The position numbers and the translations under genes are program-made. Below the pieces are notes generated by a model. The model saw nothing but the letters and a program-made list of their open reading frames with translations, was not told the DNA's origin and did no database searches. Shown piece after piece: positions 6,150-8,218 of a stretch of 8,218 nucleotides of DNA. This stretch comes from Candidatus Omnitrophota bacterium (lineage in GTDB: Bacteria; Omnitrophota; Gorgyraeia; Aquiviventales; Aquiviventaceae), in NCBI GenBank assembly GCA_020057015.1, contig JAGVGS010000063.1, forward strand, positions 1-8,218. Reading direction: 5' to 3'. Positions within the stretch are counted from its first letter, which is position 1. Each line of letters begins with the position of its first letter.

Positions 6150-6216
6150 GCGCGCTAAAACCGACAGCTGTCGCGTCTATAGAACACGCTAAACTGTCGG
6201 AAATGCGTTAGCGCGC
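6150..6216. repeat. Long imperfect inverted repeat spanning the end of the GT2 gene
   Basis: Outer arms GCGCGCTAA (6150-6158) and TTAGCGCGC (6208-6216) and inner arms CCGACAG (6161-6167) and CTGTCGG (6194-6200) can pair around a 26-base centre, with 2 and 7 unpaired bases between the arms. The right outer arm contains the GT2 stop codon. On the minus strand no T-run follows, so it is not a standard intrinsic terminator. It could protect or end the GT2 message in another way. Confidence 0.6.
6162..6173. promoter_or_regulatory. Perfect 12-bp palindrome, possible activator-binding site 3
   Basis: CGACAGCTGTCG is fully self-complementary. It lies inside the larger inverted repeat and is centred about 146 bases upstream of the predicted sigma-54 start. 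Confidence 0.3.
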
Positions 6217-7341
6217 CCGTTCCCAGGCAACACTACGCCTGCGAAAACAGTAGTTGAGAAGCCCCAAAAGCATGGCTAGATTGCCCACGCAGAAGTACAG
6301 AGGAGCAGATAGGCATTGTATCGCATGACCGTATTGTTGGCAAGCAAAACCTGCAAGAGCACTGCCATAGAACAGGCCTTGCGCGATCAAGAGCAGCAGA
6401 CCCCACGGGGAGGGCAGCCAGGGGCTGGTGAAGAGGACCAGCAGCATCAGCACCGGGGCCAGCGTGCGCAGCACCTTGTGCGAGAAGAAACAAAATGCCG
6501 GCCAGCCATAGCCGGGATGCAGCATATGACGCAGGGCGACGATTTGCTGGCAATTCCCTGCGGCGATGCGCCGGCGCCGAGCAAACTCGCCTTCGAAGGA
6601 AGCCAGATGGCGCTCCCACCCGACGGCCAAGGGCTCATACACCATGCGATAGCCTTGGGCCACGATACGCATGGCAATGAGGTAATCATCGTTGATGGCG
6701 CCCTGCTCCAGCGGCACGAAGAGCGCTTTGCGGATCGCGTAACACGCCCCGTGCGCGCCGAGGATGGAATGCAGGCGGCTCTCCTGCTGCTTGATCCACG
6801 TCTCATAGCGCCAGTAGAGCCCCTCCCCTGCTCCCCGTACATCCCCACTGCCCTGCAGCCGATAGAGGCCGCAGACGCCGCCCACGCGCGGGTCAGCGAA
6901 GTTGGCGATCAAGGCGCGCAATGCCCCCGGCTCCAGCGCCGTGGAGGCATCGGAGAGCACCACGATGTCGCTGGACAGCGTCGGCACCACCAGGCTCAGC
7001 ATCGCGGATTTGCCGATGTTGCGCGGCATCATGATGAGCCGCACGCCGCGGGCCGCGTAGGCCGCGGCGATGGCGTGGGTGCGATCCGTCGACCCGTCGC
7101 TGGCCACGACGATGTCGAGCCGCTCCTTGGGATAATCAAGTTGCAGGCTGTTCTGCAGCCGCTCCTCGAGATGCGCCTCTTCGTTGTACGCGGGGATCAG
7201 CAGCGTGACAGCGGGTGTCATCGGCGCCTTGCGGGGCTCGCGGCCGAACGCGCGCGCAAGCAGGCCCACCAGCAGCGGGTAGCCGACATAGATGTAGGCG
7301 AGCGTGGCGAGTGCGATCACGCACAGCCAGGCTAGGAGCAT
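6208..7341 (-). CDS. Membrane-anchored GT2 family glycosyltransferase
   Basis: A processive-type or chain-extending glycosyltransferase acting on the cytoplasmic side of the inner membrane, probably on the exopolysaccharide repeat. In 377 residues it has an N-terminal membrane helix (about 4-28). The GT-A domain opens with VTLLIPAYNEEAHLEERL (45-62) and has the nucleotide-binding D82 (ASDGSTDRT), a DxD-like SDAST (130-134), GAHGACYAIRK (195-205), the probable catalytic D218-D219 (NDDYL) and RRRRIAAGN (255-263), which takes the place of the acceptor-site Q/RxxRW motif. Three C-terminal helices lie near 290-308, 313-333 and 345-365. The ATG at 7341 shares a base with the preceding stop (TGATG). 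A GTG at 7368 would add nine residues, but neither has a clear ribosome-binding site. Donor and product are unknown. Confidence 0.9.
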   Translation of the reverse strand: MLLAWLCVIALATLAYIYVGYPLLVGLLARAFGREPRKAPMTPAVTLLIPAYNEEAHLEERLQNSLQLDYPKERLDIVVASDGSTDRTHAIAAAYAARGVRLIMMPRNIGKSAMLSLVVPTLSSDIVVLSDASTALEPGALRALIANFADPRVGGVCGLYRLQGSGDVRGAGEGLYWRYETWIKQQESRLHSILGAHGACYAIRKALFVPLEQGAINDDYLIAMRIVAQGYRMVYEPLAVGWERHLASFEGEFARRRRIAAGNCQQIVALRHMLHPGYGWPAFCFFSHKVLRTLAPVLMLLVLFTSPWLPSPWGLLLLIAQGLFYGSALAGFACQQYGHAIQCLSAPLYFCVGNLAMLLGLLNYCFRRRSVAWERAR

Positions 7342-7763
7342 CAGCTGCGCAGAGCGGCTAAGGCGCACAGCCGCGCTTCGGTCCGCGCCAGTATCCAGCC
7401 ATCGACACGCACGACGCGTCCCTGCGCAAAATCACGGCGCTGGGCGTCGCGCACGTGGTCGTGCAGTTGGCGGGTCGTGCTGAGGGCTGCCCCTGCGCGC
7501 CCGCCGGGGAGCGCCTCGCACACGAGTGCGACCAATCGGCGCTCATCGGTCTCCGCGGATGCGGTACGCAGGTAGGCTTGTCCCACAATGGCCGCACTGC
7601 CTGGGTGCGCAAAGAGGGCCGTGAGCCGCGGGGTGAGCGGGTCCGGCCGGTTCCAGGCGCTGACCCGCCGCAACACGCGAAAGGGCTGCAACCAGCTGAG
7701 GGCGGCCAGGCTCAAGAACAGTTGCAAAAAACTGCGGCGGGTCAAGGCGTGGGCCAGTTTCAT
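7341..7763 (-). CDS. Small twin-arginine-signal protein partnered with the GMC oxidoreductase
   Basis: A 140-residue exported protein. The N-terminus carries a Tat-type signal, T8-R9-R10-S11-F12-L13 followed by a hydrophobic stretch to about residue 25, so it should be exported folded. The mature part is helical in appearance and ends in VDGWILARTEARLCALAAL (119-137), which looks like a family signature. I cannot put a firm name on the family. In position and size it recalls the small Tat-targeted subunit (gluconate 2-dehydrogenase subunit 3 type) encoded beside GMC flavoproteins, where it carries the large subunit across the membrane. Its ATG overlaps the GMC stop by one-codon ATGA, and its stop overlaps the GT2 start, so all three are translationally linked. 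A co-exported dehydrogenase is therefore an inference from context. Confidence 0.75.
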   Translation of the reverse strand: MKLAHALTRRSFLQLFLSLAALSWLQPFRVLRRVSAWNRPDPLTPRLTALFAHPGSAAIVGQAYLRTASAETDERRLVALVCEALPGGRAGAALSTTRQLHDHVRDAQRRDFAQGRVVRVDGWILARTEARLCALAALRS

Positions 7764-8218
7764 GCCAGCGTCTCCTTGAGGTGGTCGGCCAGCCGCAAGG
7801 CTAGTGCGACAATGGTCAGCGTGGGGTTGGCAATCCCGACGGTGGGAAAGACTGAACTGCCTGCCACGTAAAGATTCGAGAGGCCATGCACCCGGCAGTT
7901 GGCATCCACCACGCCCTGGGTCGGGTCCTGGTGCATGCGGGTGGTGCCCATGTGATGCCACTGGCCGTAAACCTTCCAGGCCTGCGGGTCATCGGGCAGC
8001 CGCGACTTCAGCCGGCCCAACTGTGCCTGGCCCAACGCCTGCGCGAGCAGCTCCGTGGTGCGCCGCAGCGTCCGCCGCTCAGCATCGGTGATCCGCCAAT
8101 CCAGGCGCACGCGCGGCTGGTTCAGACGATCCCGCTCCGGCCCCAGCGTGATGCGGCTCTCGCGGTTGGGGGCTTGCTCGACTGCCAGGCCGAGACTATA
8201 GAACGTGAGCGGCCGGCC
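7760..8218 (-). CDS. GMC-family FAD oxidoreductase, C-terminal part (cut by window edge)
   Basis: The last 152 residues of a glucose-methanol-choline flavoprotein, which oxidises an alcohol or sugar hydroxyl using FAD. The fragment shows the family's C-terminal block: VEQAPNRESRITLGPERDRL near its start, the active-site histidine region WHHMGTTRM (87-95 of the fragment), NLYVAGSSVFPTVGIANPT (115-133) with the second active-site position N131 in ANPT, and a closing helix LTIVALALRLADHL. The FAD-binding N-terminus is outside the window. No signal peptide can be checked; the following gene encodes a Tat-signal protein that may carry it out of the cytoplasm. The substrate is unknown. Its coupling to a glycosyltransferase gene suggests a sugar or glycan hydroxyl (inference). 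Confidence 0.93.
   Translation of the reverse strand, partial: GRPLTFYSLGLAVEQAPNRESRITLGPERDRLNQPRVRLDWRITDAERRTLRRTTELLAQALGQAQLGRLKSRLPDDPQAWKVYGQWHHMGTTRMHQDPTQGVVDANCRVHGLSNLYVAGSSVFPTVGIANPTLTIVALALRLADHLKETLA

Noticed and set aside
6316..7335. Long open frame (339 codons) on the plus strand across the GT2 gene
   Set aside because: It is the antisense shadow of a clear glycosyltransferase, with no domain or ribosome-binding site of its own.
1..8218. tRNA, rRNA, CRISPR array, insertion sequence or integrase
   Set aside because: I saw no regularly spaced repeats, transposase-like products or tRNA-like cloverleaf sequence anywhere in the window.

Overview
The window is about 8.2 kb of GC-rich bacterial DNA. 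Every gene I can support lies on the minus strand, so transcription runs from high to low coordinates. It is a Gram-negative exopolysaccharide / protein-sorting locus of the exosortase (PEP-CTERM) type: an exosortase with its Cys/Arg/His residues, a separate EpsI-like protein, a small PEP-CTERM substrate, a phosphoglycosyl transferase, a GT2 glycosyltransferase and a soluble histidine kinase / NtrC-type regulator pair. Exosortase systems occur in bacteria with an outer membrane that make exopolysaccharide. The exact phylum cannot be fixed from the sequence. My low-confidence impression from the multi-pass membrane protein and the TPR lipoprotein is an Omnitrophota-like lineage.

Layout in transcription order. 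(i) 8218-6208: the C-terminal part of a GMC flavoprotein oxidoreductase, a small protein with a twin-arginine signal, and a membrane-anchored GT2 glycosyltransferase. They are joined by ATGA and TGATG overlaps. (ii) 6207-5926: a conspicuously AT-rich, non-coding 282 bp. It holds a good -24/-12 (sigma-54) promoter candidate and three dyad symmetries at distances typical of enhancer sites. (iii) 5925-5189: a single sugar transferase gene closed by an intrinsic terminator. (iv) 5166-4739: promoter candidate, strong ribosome-binding site and gene for a 119-aa lipoprotein-like PEP-CTERM protein. (v) 4713-1627: multi-pass membrane protein, TPR lipoprotein, exosortase and EpsI, packed with 1-7 base overlaps. 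A perfect terminator hairpin lies inside the first 15 codons of the membrane protein gene. (vi) 1614-1: a weak promoter candidate, then a PAS histidine kinase and an NtrC-family response regulator one base apart. The regulator is cut by the window edge just as its sigma-54 interaction domain begins.

How they may work together (inference): the sugar transferase starts a lipid-linked glycan that the GT2 enzyme and others extend. The PEP-CTERM protein is exported and processed by the exosortase with EpsI. The membrane protein and TPR lipoprotein may be accessory parts of this machinery. The kinase/regulator pair, through sigma-54, is a natural candidate to drive the -24/-12 promoter in front of the sugar transferase. 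The embedded terminator could keep the sorting enzymes at a lower level than their substrate.
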